From contig NZ_JAGOGJ010000003.1 in the NCBI RefSeq assembly GCF_017996735.1, forward strand, positions 124,001-188,000: 64,000 bases of DNA, given 5' to 3'. Position numbers and translations under genes: made by a program. The stretch comes from Niveispirillum sp. (GTDB lineage: Bacteria; Pseudomonadota; Alphaproteobacteria; Azospirillales; Azospirillaceae). This document shows positions 36,451 through 45,458 of this stretch, in pieces. Below the pieces are notes generated by a model. The model saw only the letters and a list, made by a program, of their open reading frames with translations. It was not told where the DNA came from and searched no databases. Position 1 is the first letter of the stretch; each line of letters begins with the position of its first letter.

Positions 36451-37868
36451 TCGGTTTCTGGCTGGTCGCGGCCGCCCTGACGGCGCTGGCCCTGCTGCCC
36501 TTGCTGCGCGCCCTGCTGCGCCCCGCCCCGCCGCTGGAAGGGGCGGCGGATTTTGCGCGCGGTGTCTATGCGGCTCAGGTGGCGGAGATCGACCGCGACC
36601 TGAAACGCGGCATCCTGTCCGACGATCAGGCCCGCGCCGCGCGGGCGGAGGTGGGTCGCCGCCTGCTGTCGGCCGCGGACGAGGCGGCGACGCTCACGCC
36701 CGCCGCTATGGAGGCGAAGCCGGCCCAGCGGATGGCATTGCTGGTCACGCTGCTGCTGCCCGTGGCGGCGCTGGCGATCTATCTGCCGCTGGGCCATCCC
36801 AACATGCCGGCCGTGCCCTTTGCCACCCGGCCCAAGGAGGCCCCCGTACCACCGCAGGTGCTGGAGGCTGTCGCCAAGCTGGAAGCGACGCTGAAGGATA
36901 ATCCGGACGATGCCGGCGGCTGGGGCCTGCTGGCCCAGACCTATGGCGCCATGAGCCGGCCCGACGATGCCGTCAATGCCTGGCGTCAGGTGCTGCGCCT
37001 GACGCCCGACGATGCCGCCGTGAAGGGCACGCTGGGTGAGGCGCTGACCGTTGCCGCCGACGGCGTGGTGGGGGAAGAGGCCGTGCGCCTGTTCACCGAA
37101 GCGGTGGCCGCCGACGCCATGGATGCCCGCGCCCGCTATTATCTGGGCATGGCGCGGGTGCAGGCGGGCGATATAAGGGGCGCGCTGGACCGCTGGACGT
37201 CCCTGGTCGCCGACAGCCCGGCCGATGCGCCCTGGCTGCCGACCGTGCGGGCGCGCATCCATGATGCCGCCACCCAGGTGGGCCTGGACCCCATCGCCAT
37301 CACGCCGGCACCCCGGCCCGCCAGCGCCCCGCCGCCGCCCGCCATGGCTCAGGCCGGTGGCCCGGGTGGGGGCGGTGCCGCCCCGGCCCTGTCGCCCGAA
37401 CAGATGCAGGCCATGGCGGGGATGAGCCAGCAGGACCAGCAGGCCACCATCAACAGCATGGTGGACGGGCTGGAAGCCAAGCTGAAAGACAATCCCGGCG
37501 ATGCCGATGGCTGGATGCGTCTGGCCCGCGCGCGGGAGGTGCAGGGCAAACTGGATGCCGCCCGCGCAGCCCTGCGCGGGGCGGTGAAGGCCGATCCCGG
37601 GCGGTTGCTGGCCTGGCTGGACCTGTCCCGCCTGACGGCACCCGACAATGTGCAGACCCAGGGCAGTGCCGAATTCCTGACCGCCATGGGCAAGGTGCTG
37701 GAACTGGCGCCCGATAATCCGCAGGCGCTTTATTATCTGGGCCAGCAGGCGGCGAACGAGGGTAAGAATGACCGGGCGCGTGACTTGTGGGGACGGCTGC
37801 TGAAACAGCTTCCCGCCGACGCGCCGCAGCGCCCGGAACTGCAACGGCGGATGGACGGGCTGAAATAG
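36447..37868 (+). CDS. ccmI: cytochrome c-type biogenesis protein CcmI (TPR)
   Basis: Apocytochrome c chaperone of the heme lyase complex. The 473-residue product has two N-terminal membrane segments (residues 2-24 and about 92-112) around a cytoplasmic loop (RGVYAAQVAEIDRDLKRGILSDDQARAARAEVGRRLL), then a periplasmic TPR domain that binds the apocytochrome C-terminus (repeats around 130-260 and 350-470). A Pro/Ala/Gly linker separates the two TPR blocks. It overlaps ccmH by 4 bp and closes the cluster. Confidence 0.95.
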   Translation: MIGFWLVAAALTALALLPLLRALLRPAPPLEGAADFARGVYAAQVAEIDRDLKRGILSDDQARAARAEVGRRLLSAADEAATLTPAAMEAKPAQRMALLVTLLLPVAALAIYLPLGHPNMPAVPFATRPKEAPVPPQVLEAVAKLEATLKDNPDDAGGWGLLAQTYGAMSRPDDAVNAWRQVLRLTPDDAAVKGTLGEALTVAADGVVGEEAVRLFTEAVAADAMDARARYYLGMARVQAGDIRGALDRWTSLVADSPADAPWLPTVRARIHDAATQVGLDPIAITPAPRPASAPPPPAMAQAGGPGGGGAAPALSPEQMQAMAGMSQQDQQATINSMVDGLEAKLKDNPGDADGWMRLARAREVQGKLDAARAALRGAVKADPGRLLAWLDLSRLTAPDNVQTQGSAEFLTAMGKVLELAPDNPQALYYLGQQAANEGKNDRARDLWGRLLKQLPADAPQRPELQRRMDGLK

Positions 37869-37938
37869 GGTCTGTTCCCCTATTGTTCCCAACCATATTC
37901 TCCGGCATCCTGCGGTGGTTTCCCGAGCCGCAGGATGG

Positions 37939-39081
37939 ATGATGACCGCGATCACGCTGCCCCAGGCGCTTTCTTTCCGGCTGGACCGGCAGAACCTGAC
38001 CATGCCGGCGGCGGATGCCCTGATCGCGGCGCGCAGCCTGATCGGGGCGCAGGCACAGGTGCATTCGGCCGCCATCCTGCAATTGCGGGCGCGCAGCGAT
38101 GGCGGGACGGCGGATGCCGATATCGACCGCGCCCTCTATCAGGACCGCAGCCTGGTGAAATTGTGGGCGCAGCGGTCGACCCTGCATCTGATGCCCGCCG
38201 ATGACCTGCCCATGATCCTGGGCCTGCGCCGCGAACATGTGCAGGGTTACCAGAACTGGTACGCCAAGGAAGGGTTGAGCCTGGAACAGGTTGACGCCCT
38301 GGTCGCCGCCGTCGTCGCCGCCCTGGAACAAGGCGCGCACAGCCGTATGGACCTGTCGCGCCGGCTGGTGCCGACCCTGGGCGAATGGGCGCGGCCCATG
38401 CTGGAACATAGCTGGGGCGGCATCATCAAGCTGGCCTGCGCGCTGGGCCATGTCTGCCACGGGCCGGCGGAAAAGCCGGACGGGGAGGGCGCGCGGGAGG
38501 CCTTGTTCGTGCATCTGGCGCAGTGGCTGGGCCAGGCGCCGGCGGTGCCGGACGGGCGCACGGCCATGGCCGCGCTGGCCCGCCGCTATCTCTCCGTATT
38601 CGGGCCGGCCACACCGGCGGATTTCAAGAAATTCGTCGGGTTCTATGCCGGCCCGGCGCAACAGGCCTTCGCCGATCTGGCGGACGAGATCGTTCCGGTG
38701 GCGCTGGGCTCCAGGAAAGCCTATCTGCTGGAAACCGATCTGGAGGCGCTGAAGGCGTCGGCGCCGGCCGAGGGGCAGATCACCGTTCTGGGCCTGTTCG
38801 ACCCCTTTCTGCTGGCCCATGCCGATACGGGCCAGTATCTGGAGGAGAAATTCCGGCCGGCCGTTTATCGCACGGCCGGCTGGATCAGCCCCGTCATCCT
38901 GCGGCAGGGAAAGGTCATCGCCACCTGGACGCACAAGCGGGTGGCGGGACCCAAGGGCAAGGGCGCCTGGGAGGTGCAGGTAACGCCCATGGAACGGGTC
39001 TACAGAAAGGAGCTGCCGGCGATCACGCGGGGGCTGAAACGTCTGTCAGGCGGCATTCCCGTATCCGTTGCGCTGACTTGA
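37939..39081 (+). CDS. winged-helix DNA-binding protein, AlkZ-like (HTH_42 family)
   Basis: A 380-residue protein of the HTH_42/AlkZ group. AlkZ enzymes are DNA glycosylases that unhook interstrand crosslinks using a Q-x-Q motif. Here ARSLIGAQAQVHSAAILQLRAR contains QAQ at the expected N-terminal place, followed by family blocks LVKLWAQRSTLHLMPADDL, WARRYLSVFGPATPADFKKFVGF (approximate) and GLFDPFLLAHAD. Glycosylase activity is inferred from the motif only. Start chosen at the ATG-ATG pair 37939/37942. It lies 70 bp after ccmI with unrelated function. Confidence 0.88.
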   Translation: MMTAITLPQALSFRLDRQNLTMPAADALIAARSLIGAQAQVHSAAILQLRARSDGGTADADIDRALYQDRSLVKLWAQRSTLHLMPADDLPMILGLRREHVQGYQNWYAKEGLSLEQVDALVAAVVAALEQGAHSRMDLSRRLVPTLGEWARPMLEHSWGGIIKLACALGHVCHGPAEKPDGEGAREALFVHLAQWLGQAPAVPDGRTAMAALARRYLSVFGPATPADFKKFVGFYAGPAQQAFADLADEIVPVALGSRKAYLLETDLEALKASAPAEGQITVLGLFDPFLLAHADTGQYLEEKFRPAVYRTAGWISPVILRQGKVIATWTHKRVAGPKGKGAWEVQVTPMERVYRKELPAITRGLKRLSGGIPVSVALT

Positions 39082-39130
39082 TGCCGGCCTGCCGCTGCGG
39101 GCCAACATGGGGGCATGGCGCCGCTCGCCC

Positions 39131-39367
39131 TTACGCCCGGAACCGCACGCCCTCTCCGGTGCCGTCGCTGGCAGGCACCGGTTCCACGCCCTGTGCCGCC
39201 AGCGTTTGCAGGATCAGCACCATGCTGCCCCGGTGCGGTTCGTGGCGGCCGCTTTCGAAATCGCGCACCGTGCTGCGGGACAACCCGGCCGCCAGCGCCA
39301 GTTGTTCCTGACTCCAGTCCAGCAGGCCGCGCGCGGCGCGGCACTGGGCTGGGGAAATCTGGACCAT
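39131..39367 (-). CDS. XRE-family helix-turn-helix regulator
   Basis: A 78-residue DNA-binding protein. The HTH covers ISPAQCRAARGLLDWSQEQLALAAGLSRSTVRDFESGRHEPHRGSMVLILQTL, a standard Cro/CI-type five-helix unit; the short C-terminal tail has no partner domain. I start at MVQISPAQ (39367) rather than at 39409, since the extension overlaps the likely operator. It is divergent from the antiporter gene with a conspicuous inverted repeat between them, which suggests it controls itself and perhaps that gene. Confidence 0.9.
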   Translation of the reverse strand: MVQISPAQCRAARGLLDWSQEQLALAAGLSRSTVRDFESGRHEPHRGSMVLILQTLAAQGVEPVPASDGTGEGVRFRA

Positions 39368-39403
39368 AGAAAGTTCCTGGGGCACGGGTTGCAATCCGAA
39401 ACG

Positions 39404-39443
39404 TCTCAACCATATTGGGTGATATTGGATTAAATGGTTGAGA
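39404..39443. promoter_or_regulatory. candidate operator of the XRE regulator
   Basis: TCTCAACCAT (39404-39413) and ATGGTTGAGA (39434-39443) are perfect 10-bp inverted arms 20 bp apart. Between them ATATTGG occurs twice (39412-39418 and 39422-39428), exactly 10 bp apart. The site is AT-rich against its surroundings and lies 37 bp before the XRE start and 48 bp before the antiporter start. Confidence 0.65.
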
Positions 39444-39491
39444 GGTCAAGGCCTGCCCGGTCATTGGCCCGGATGAAAGGCAGCCTTCCCC

Positions 39492-41288
39492 ATGCATGAT
39501 GTGCCCCTGATCACGATGATTGTCGCGGCGCTGGCGCTGGCTTTCATTTTCGGGGCGATCGCGCAGAAGCTGAAAATCTCTCCCCTGGTCGGGTATCTGC
39601 TGGCGGGCGTCATGATCGGTCCCGGGACGCCGGGCTATGTCGCCGACATGAACCTGGCGCCGCAACTGGCGGAAATCGGCGTCATCCTGCTGATGTTCGG
39701 GGTGGGGCTGCATTTTTCGGTCAAGGATCTGATGTCGGTGAAGGGGATCGCCATCCCCGGCGCCATCGGCCAGATCGGCATCGCGACGCTGATGGGCATG
39801 GGCCTGTCCTGGGCCCTGGGCTGGACCCTGGGCGCGGGGCTGGTGTTCGGCCTGGCCCTGTCGGTCGCGTCCACCGTCGTGCTGCTGCGTGCCTTGCAGG
39901 AACGCCGTCTGGTCGAGTCGAAAAGAGGGCGCATCGCTATCGGCTGGCTGATCGTGGAGGATCTGGCCATGGTCCTGGCGCTGGTCCTGCTGCCGGCGCT
40001 GGCCGGGCTGCTGGGTGACAAGGCCGGCGCCGACGGGGCGGAGGCCGTCACCCTGACGGGTACGCAATTGCTGACCGTGGTCGCCATTACGCTGGGCAAG
40101 GTGGCGGCCTTCGTCGCCCTGATGCTGGTGGTAGGCAAGCGCGTCATTCCCTGGGTGCTGCACGAGATCGCGCATACCGGCTCGCGTGAGCTGTTCCGGC
40201 TCGCCGTGCTGGCCATCGCCCTGGGTGTCGCCTATGGCGCCGCTGAACTGTTCGGCGTGTCCTTCGCGCTGGGCGCGTTCTTCGCCGGCATGGTCCTGTC
40301 GGGATCGCCCCTGTCGCACCGCGCGGCGGAGGAGTCGCTGCCCCTGCGCGACGCGTTCGCCGTGCTGTTCTTCGTGTCGGTCGGCATGATGTTCGATCCG
40401 GCCATCCTGCTGCAACGGCCGGTGCCCGTGCTGGCCACGCTGTTGATCATCGTGCTGGGCAAGTCGGTGGCCGCCTATCTGATCGTGCTGGCCTTTGGCC
40501 ATCCGCGCAGCACGGCGCTGACCATTTCGGCCAGCCTGGCGCAGATCGGCGAATTCTCCTTCATCCTGGCGGCGCTGGGCGTCAATCTGGGCCTGCTGCC
40601 GCAGGAGGGCCAGGATCTGGTGCTGGTCGGCGCCATCCTGTCGATCCTGCTGAACCCCGTGATGTTCTCCTTGATCGACAAGTTCGGCCACAAGCTGGAA
40701 CCCGGCGGCGTGGACCCCGCGACGCTTGCCGTCGCGGTCGAGCCGACGCGGGAGCCGATCCCCCCCACCAGCCTCAGCGGCCATGCCGTCATCATCGGCC
40801 ATGGCCGGGTCGGCAGCCTGATCTCCGCCCGGCTGCAGGAGGAGGGGGTGCCCTATCTGGTGGTCGAGGATAACCAGAAACGCATCGACACCCTTCGTGC
40901 CGCGGGAGTGGAGGTGGTGGTGGGCAATGCCGTGCTGCCGGAGGTACTGTCGGCCCTGAACCTGCCGGCGGCCCGGCTGATGTTCATCGCCATCCCCGGG
41001 TCGTTCGAGGCCGGCCAGATCATTCGCCAGACGCGGGTCGCCAATCCCGGCCTGCCCATCATCGCCCGTGCCCATGCCGACGAAGAAGTCGTGTACCTGA
41101 CCCAGAATGGTGCCAGCACGGTGGTGATGGGCGAACGGGAAACGGCGCGCGGCATGATCGCCGAAGGTCTGGCCAGCATGAGGCCGCCGCCCGCCGCCTC
41201 CGCCCTTGCGGAAATTGAGGCCGCGCCGGCGCCCGACCGGCCGGCACAAGCCGGCGGACCGGACACGCCGGCCCCCCAGCCCCTGTGA
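39492..41288 (+). CDS. ybaL: YbaL-type CPA2 cation:proton antiporter with TrkA-N domain
   Basis: Inner-membrane antiporter of the CPA2 (KefB/YbaL) family, exchanging K+ or Na+ for protons. The 598-residue product has about 12-13 membrane segments over residues 1-385 (KISPLVGYLLAGVMIGPGTPGYV; LMFGVGLHFSVKDL), followed by a RCK/TrkA-N domain (HAVIIGHGRVGSLISARLQEEGVPYLVVEDN, Rossmann GxGxxG) and a short Ala/Pro tail. Length and the conserved LLMFGVGLHFS match YbaL. It is divergent from the XRE regulator. Confidence 0.93.
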   Translation: MHDVPLITMIVAALALAFIFGAIAQKLKISPLVGYLLAGVMIGPGTPGYVADMNLAPQLAEIGVILLMFGVGLHFSVKDLMSVKGIAIPGAIGQIGIATLMGMGLSWALGWTLGAGLVFGLALSVASTVVLLRALQERRLVESKRGRIAIGWLIVEDLAMVLALVLLPALAGLLGDKAGADGAEAVTLTGTQLLTVVAITLGKVAAFVALMLVVGKRVIPWVLHEIAHTGSRELFRLAVLAIALGVAYGAAELFGVSFALGAFFAGMVLSGSPLSHRAAEESLPLRDAFAVLFFVSVGMMFDPAILLQRPVPVLATLLIIVLGKSVAAYLIVLAFGHPRSTALTISASLAQIGEFSFILAALGVNLGLLPQEGQDLVLVGAILSILLNPVMFSLIDKFGHKLEPGGVDPATLAVAVEPTREPIPPTSLSGHAVIIGHGRVGSLISARLQEEGVPYLVVEDNQKRIDTLRAAGVEVVVGNAVLPEVLSALNLPAARLMFIAIPGSFEAGQIIRQTRVANPGLPIIARAHADEEVVYLTQNGASTVVMGERETARGMIAEGLASMRPPPAASALAEIEAAPAPDRPAQAGGPDTPAPQPL

Positions 41289-41499
41289 TGCCACAGCGCG
41301 GGACCCTGGATTTCAGGCGGGATTCCATTGCGGCGACGGCCTGTTTCCATGGCAATGCGACCACAGATGGTGGCAAAAGCCGGGAATCGTAATGTTGCCC
41401 AAGGAACCTATTTGCCACCCGGTCCCAGGTTGCGTAGCATTTGATTGAAATGCCGTCGGCGTGGTGGGGCGCGGAAGCGGCAGGCGATCTGGGCGGTCC

Positions 41500-44490
41500 A
41501 TGGCGGACAGTGTGACGGACAGGGATGGCGATGAGGAGGCGGCTGACGAAGCGTCGCTGCTGGCCTGTCTTGACGAATTCGCGGGCGAGATGCCGCCCGT
41601 TGCCGATTGCCCGACGCTTCCTGGTTCTTCCCTTGTCGGTCCGCTGGATCTTTATGGTCTGGCCGAACAGGTTCTGTCGGCCGAACATCACCTGGCCAAT
41701 GCACAGGACCCGGTGCAGCGGCTGCTGCTGCTGACCACGCTGGCCTGGTACAACCGGCAGCGCGACACCCGCCTGGCCCTGGAGATGATGGGCGAGGCCA
41801 TGGACCTTCTGCCCTATGCCACCTTCGCCAACGAACGCGAACTGCGCCGCCTGACGGCGCGGCTGCTGTTGATCAAGGCGGAGGCGAAGGCCCTGTTTGC
41901 CGAACTGGATCAGGCGGAGGCGCTGCTGGAAAGCGCGCGCGCCACCTTCCGCCAGATCGGCGACCTGCTGGGCGAGGGTGATGCCGCCATGACGGAGGCG
42001 CTGCTGGCCCTGGACCGGGGACAGACCCGACGCCGCATCCTGGCCCACCGCAATGCCAATAGCCTTTACCAGCGGGCGGGCGACATGATGCGCCAGCAGA
42101 TCGCCCAGGCCTGGATGGCGCGTGACGCCCTGTTCGGCGATGCGGCCGCAGCGGCGGCGCAATGGGCGCCGATCCTGCCGGAGGGGCCGCTGCTGGAACA
42201 TCCCGGCCTGGATGCGGTGGCCGCCTATTTCCATGGCGGGCTCTGCTTCTCCCGCGGGGATTTCATGAAGGCGCTGCGCCATTATCAGCGGGGCTGCGAT
42301 CAGGCCATGCTGGCGGGGCAGATGCGGCTGGCGGTCCTGCTGGCCGGCAATGTCGGCGCGGCCCATGCCAACCTGAACGACTATGTCAGCGAATTCCTGT
42401 GGCGCGAACGGGCGCACGGGCTGGCGCGGGCCACCGGCTGGCCGGCGGCGGTGGGGCAATGCCTGCGCGGCATGGGCGATACGCTGCGCCGGTTGCAGCA
42501 GACGGGCCGGGCCCGGCACCTGCTGCTGGAATCGCTGGAATGGCTGGCGCCGTTCGGCCGGTCGCGCAACCATGCCATCGCCTGCCAGTATCTGGGGGAT
42601 CTGGAACTGGATGTGGGGGACCCGGCGGCGGGTCTGCGCTGGTTCGACGATCTGCTGGACATTGCCCGCGATCTTGAACAGGGCGATCTGCAGGTGGAGG
42701 CCCAGTGCGGCCGCGCCCGCGCCCTGACCCTGCTGGGCCATTGCGACCCGGCCCTGGCGGCGGCCGATCAGGCCCTGGCCCTGGTGCATCAGCGGTGCGA
42801 CCGCTGGCGGGAGATCGATGTGCTGCGGGCCAGGGCCGGCATCCATCAGCGTTTTCCCGATCTGGCGCCCCCTCCCGGCCTGGCTGACGGGGAAACCGCG
42901 CCCATCCATTACCTGCGTCAGGCGCTGGATCTGGCGGGCTCGATCCAGGGATACACTGTTTCCGCCGATCTTCTGTCCGCCCTGGCCAACGCCTATGAGG
43001 CGGCGGGCGACATGGGGGCGGCCCTGCATTGGGAACGCAAGGCCGGTCAGGCGCGCGGCATCATCCATAGCCGCGAGGTCAGCGACCGGCTTCTGGCTAT
43101 GCAGGCCGGGTTCGAGACGGAGCGGTTGAAGGCCGAGGGCGACTATCACCGGCAACTGGCCGCCGCCGAGGCGGCCCGCGCGGCCGCCCTGCACGAGGCG
43201 ACGCAAACGCTGGAGCAGTTGGGCCGGATCGGGCAGCAGATCACGGCCACGCTGGACGCGGAGGCGGTGTTCCACGCCCTGCACCGCCATGCGGGCACGA
43301 TGATGGAAATGGATGCCTTTTCTATCTATGTCGTTGATGAAACCGGAGAAAATCTGGATCTCCGCTATGGTCTGGAATTCGGGCGGCCGCTGCCTGCCAT
43401 CCGGCGGGCATTGTCCGATTCCGTGTCGCTGGTCGCCCGCTGTGCGCGGGAACGCCACGAACTGCTGGTGCTGCGCGGCCCGCATGAACAATCCTCTCCG
43501 TCCCATATTCCGGGCACGCGTTTCATGCGCACGCTGCTGCTGGCCCCGCTGGTGGTCGGCGCGCGGCTGTGGGGGGTGATGACGGTGCAGTCGGCAGCGG
43601 AAAACGCCTATGGCGAGCGGGAGAAGCTGGTCTTTCGCACGCTTTGCGCCTATGGCGCCATCGCCCTGTCCAATGCCGCCGCCTATGCGAAGGTGGACAG
43701 CACGCTGTCGGAACTGCGCGCCACGCAGGGGCGGCTGGTGCAGCAGGAAAAGCACGCGTCGCTGGGCCAACTGGTGGCCGGTGTCGCGCATGAGATCAAT
43801 ACGCCGCTGGGCGTGGCCTTCACCCTGGCCACCCACCTGCAAAGCGAGCGTGACGATATCGCCAGGGCCTTCGGCGTCAATCAGCTCAAGCGCGGCGCCC
43901 TGGAACAGTTCCTGGAGAAGCTGGACGAAGGGCTGCGCATCCTGACCGGCAATCTGGAACGGGCAGCCGACCTGATCCGCAGCTTCAAGCAGGTTTCCGC
44001 CGATCGCAGCAGCGAGGCCCTGCGCACCGTCGACCTTGTCGCCTATGTCGGCGACGTGCTGAAAAGCCTGGAACCGATCATACGTCAGCGGCGGGTCAAT
44101 GTTGCCGTGGATGGCATGCCGGGCCTGACCGTCACCACACTGCCGGGTCTGCTTGCCCAGGTGGTGGCCAATCTGGTGCAGAATGCCATCGTGCATGGCT
44201 TTGCCGGGGTGGAAAGGCCGGAAATCCTGATCGCCGTCGGCCGGGCCAGCCCCGACAGGGTCTCCATCGCCATCACCGATAATGGCGTGGGCATGCCGCC
44301 GGAGGTGCTGTCCAAGGCCTTCGATCCATTCTTCACCACCAAACGCGACAGCGGCGGCACCGGTCTCGGTCTGCATATCGTGCATAATCTGGTGACCGGG
44401 CCATTGCAGGGCGCCATCGATCTGGCGTCCGTGCCTGGTCACGGCACGCGCTTCCTGATCACCCTGCCATTGGCGCTCCGGGCGGGGTAG
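41500..44490 (+). CDS. soluble sensor histidine kinase with TPR-like and GAF domains
   Basis: A 996-residue kinase without membrane segments. Residues to about 520 are helical TPR-like repeats (LRLAVLLAGNVGAAHANLNDY; GDLQVEAQCGRARALTLLGH). A coiled coil (LKAEGDYHRQLAAAEAARAAALHEATQTLEQLGRIG) leads to a GAF domain (about 580-740; DAFSIYVVDETGENLDLRYG), then HisKA (KHASLGQLVAGVAHEINTPLGVAF, phospho-acceptor His) and HATPase_c (LVQNAIVHGFAG, ITDNGVGMPPE, FFTTKRDSGGTGLGLHIV). No receiver domain is attached and no response regulator is nearby, so its partner is unknown. Start at 41500 (MADSVTD) or 41461. Confidence 0.92.
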   Translation: MADSVTDRDGDEEAADEASLLACLDEFAGEMPPVADCPTLPGSSLVGPLDLYGLAEQVLSAEHHLANAQDPVQRLLLLTTLAWYNRQRDTRLALEMMGEAMDLLPYATFANERELRRLTARLLLIKAEAKALFAELDQAEALLESARATFRQIGDLLGEGDAAMTEALLALDRGQTRRRILAHRNANSLYQRAGDMMRQQIAQAWMARDALFGDAAAAAAQWAPILPEGPLLEHPGLDAVAAYFHGGLCFSRGDFMKALRHYQRGCDQAMLAGQMRLAVLLAGNVGAAHANLNDYVSEFLWRERAHGLARATGWPAAVGQCLRGMGDTLRRLQQTGRARHLLLESLEWLAPFGRSRNHAIACQYLGDLELDVGDPAAGLRWFDDLLDIARDLEQGDLQVEAQCGRARALTLLGHCDPALAAADQALALVHQRCDRWREIDVLRARAGIHQRFPDLAPPPGLADGETAPIHYLRQALDLAGSIQGYTVSADLLSALANAYEAAGDMGAALHWERKAGQARGIIHSREVSDRLLAMQAGFETERLKAEGDYHRQLAAAEAARAAALHEATQTLEQLGRIGQQITATLDAEAVFHALHRHAGTMMEMDAFSIYVVDETGENLDLRYGLEFGRPLPAIRRALSDSVSLVARCARERHELLVLRGPHEQSSPSHIPGTRFMRTLLLAPLVVGARLWGVMTVQSAAENAYGEREKLVFRTLCAYGAIALSNAAAYAKVDSTLSELRATQGRLVQQEKHASLGQLVAGVAHEINTPLGVAFTLATHLQSERDDIARAFGVNQLKRGALEQFLEKLDEGLRILTGNLERAADLIRSFKQVSADRSSEALRTVDLVAYVGDVLKSLEPIIRQRRVNVAVDGMPGLTVTTLPGLLAQVVANLVQNAIVHGFAGVERPEILIAVGRASPDRVSIAITDNGVGMPPEVLSKAFDPFFTTKRDSGGTGLGLHIVHNLVTGPLQGAIDLASVPGHGTRFLITLPLALRAG

Positions 44491-44501
44491 GGGCGGACAT
44501 G

Positions 44502-44531
44502 AAAACGGGGCACCGTTGCTGGTACCCCGTT
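44502..44531 (-). terminator. intrinsic terminator of the phasin gene
   Basis: An 11-bp stem (44504-44514 with 44521-44531, one G-U pair) closes on a 6-base loop. On the minus strand it is followed by TTTT. It lies between the convergent histidine kinase and phasin genes. Confidence 0.75.
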
Positions 44532-44559
44532 CTGCATTTCATGTTGTCTCAGGCGCCGA

Positions 44560-45330
44560 TCAGGCGGCCTTCAGTTTCGACAGCTTCTCGACGGTCGCGT
44601 TCACGCGGGCCGTGATGGGCTCGGCGGCCTCGTTGGCGACCTTGATGCCGGTCTCGGAGACCTTGGTCGCCTCGGCCACCAGCGCGTCAAAGGAGGTCTT
44701 GGCGAATTCGGTCTGCAGGTCGACCAGTTCCTTCACCGACTTCACGGCGAACAGGGCCTTGGTGGTGGCCACCGACTGTTCGTACTGGGCCTGGGTGAAG
44801 GCGACCAGTTCCTTCGACAGGGCTTCGAAGCCCTTGGTCAGGATCGTGGAGGAAGCCACAAAAGCCTCCACATTGTCCTTCTGGAAGCCAACGACATCTT
44901 CGAACGTGGCGAATACCTGCTTGCTCATCTTTTCCACCTTTTCCTTGGTCTGGGCGATAGCCTGTTCAACCGGCTTGGCCGGGGGTTCGATCCTGGTGGC
45001 CGCTGCCGGGGCGGCCTTGGGTGCGGCCGGCTTGGCCACGGGCTTCGGCTTCGCCGGCTTCGGGGCCGGGATCGCCTCGGCTTCCACCGCAACCGGGGCA
45101 GCCGCGACCGGCGGTGCTTCCACCGGCGCAGGCGGGGTTGCCGGTTCCGGCGTCACTTCCTCCACCGCATGGGCGACGGGCGTCTCCACGGGCGGTTCGA
45201 TCTGTACGGCAGCTTGCGCTGCGGTTTCTTCAACCGGGGGAACGGGGGCCGGCGGAACAGGGGCGGATTTCGCGACGGCCTTTTTCGGCGTCGCGGCCGC
45301 CACGGGCCCCTTCGGCATGCGGGTTGCCAT
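44560..45330 (-). CDS. phasin family protein
   Basis: A 256-residue granule-associated protein. The N-terminal 120 residues are an Ala/Pro/Lys/Val linker (PAPVEAPPVAAAPVAVEAEAIPAPKPAKPKPVAKP). The C-terminal part is the Phasin_2 domain (VFATFEDVVGFQKDNVEAFVASSTILTKGFEALSKELVAFTQAQYEQSVATTKALFAVKSVKELVDLQTEFAKTSFD). Phasins coat polyhydroxyalkanoate granules. The start at 45330 is set by AAGGAG about 8 bases upstream; the frame is open to 45597 but the extra part runs over the operator. A TGC-type palindrome lies 114 bp upstream. Confidence 0.93.
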   Translation of the reverse strand: MATRMPKGPVAAATPKKAVAKSAPVPPAPVPPVEETAAQAAVQIEPPVETPVAHAVEEVTPEPATPPAPVEAPPVAAAPVAVEAEAIPAPKPAKPKPVAKPAAPKAAPAAATRIEPPAKPVEQAIAQTKEKVEKMSKQVFATFEDVVGFQKDNVEAFVASSTILTKGFEALSKELVAFTQAQYEQSVATTKALFAVKSVKELVDLQTEFAKTSFDALVAEATKVSETGIKVANEAAEPITARVNATVEKLSKLKAA

Positions 45331-45443
45331 GTGCCATCTCCTTGTTGCGCTCTGTCGGTACCGGTCCGCTTGGTGCAGCCCCGGCGCCGGTCGCCGCTTC
45401 AACCCAAGCGACCCGCCACCGTCACGGCGGCTGGAGCCAGGTG

Positions 45444-45458
45444 TGCTGCAATGCAGCA
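45444..45458. promoter_or_regulatory. candidate PhaR operator upstream of the phasin gene
   Basis: TGCTGCAATGCAGCA is a perfect 15-bp palindrome containing CTGC-AAT-GCAG, an exact fit to the CTGC-N3-GCAG pattern reported for PhaR repressors. It lies between the divergent phasin and Anbu genes. A related, imperfect element (TTGTGCAGTGCAACAA) is at 45503-45518. The rest of the 45331-45656 gap shows no gene. Confidence 0.65.

Noticed and set aside
41059..44442. 1127-codon frame antisense to the histidine kinase
   Set aside because: Shadow frame opposite a protein with complete H, N and G boxes.
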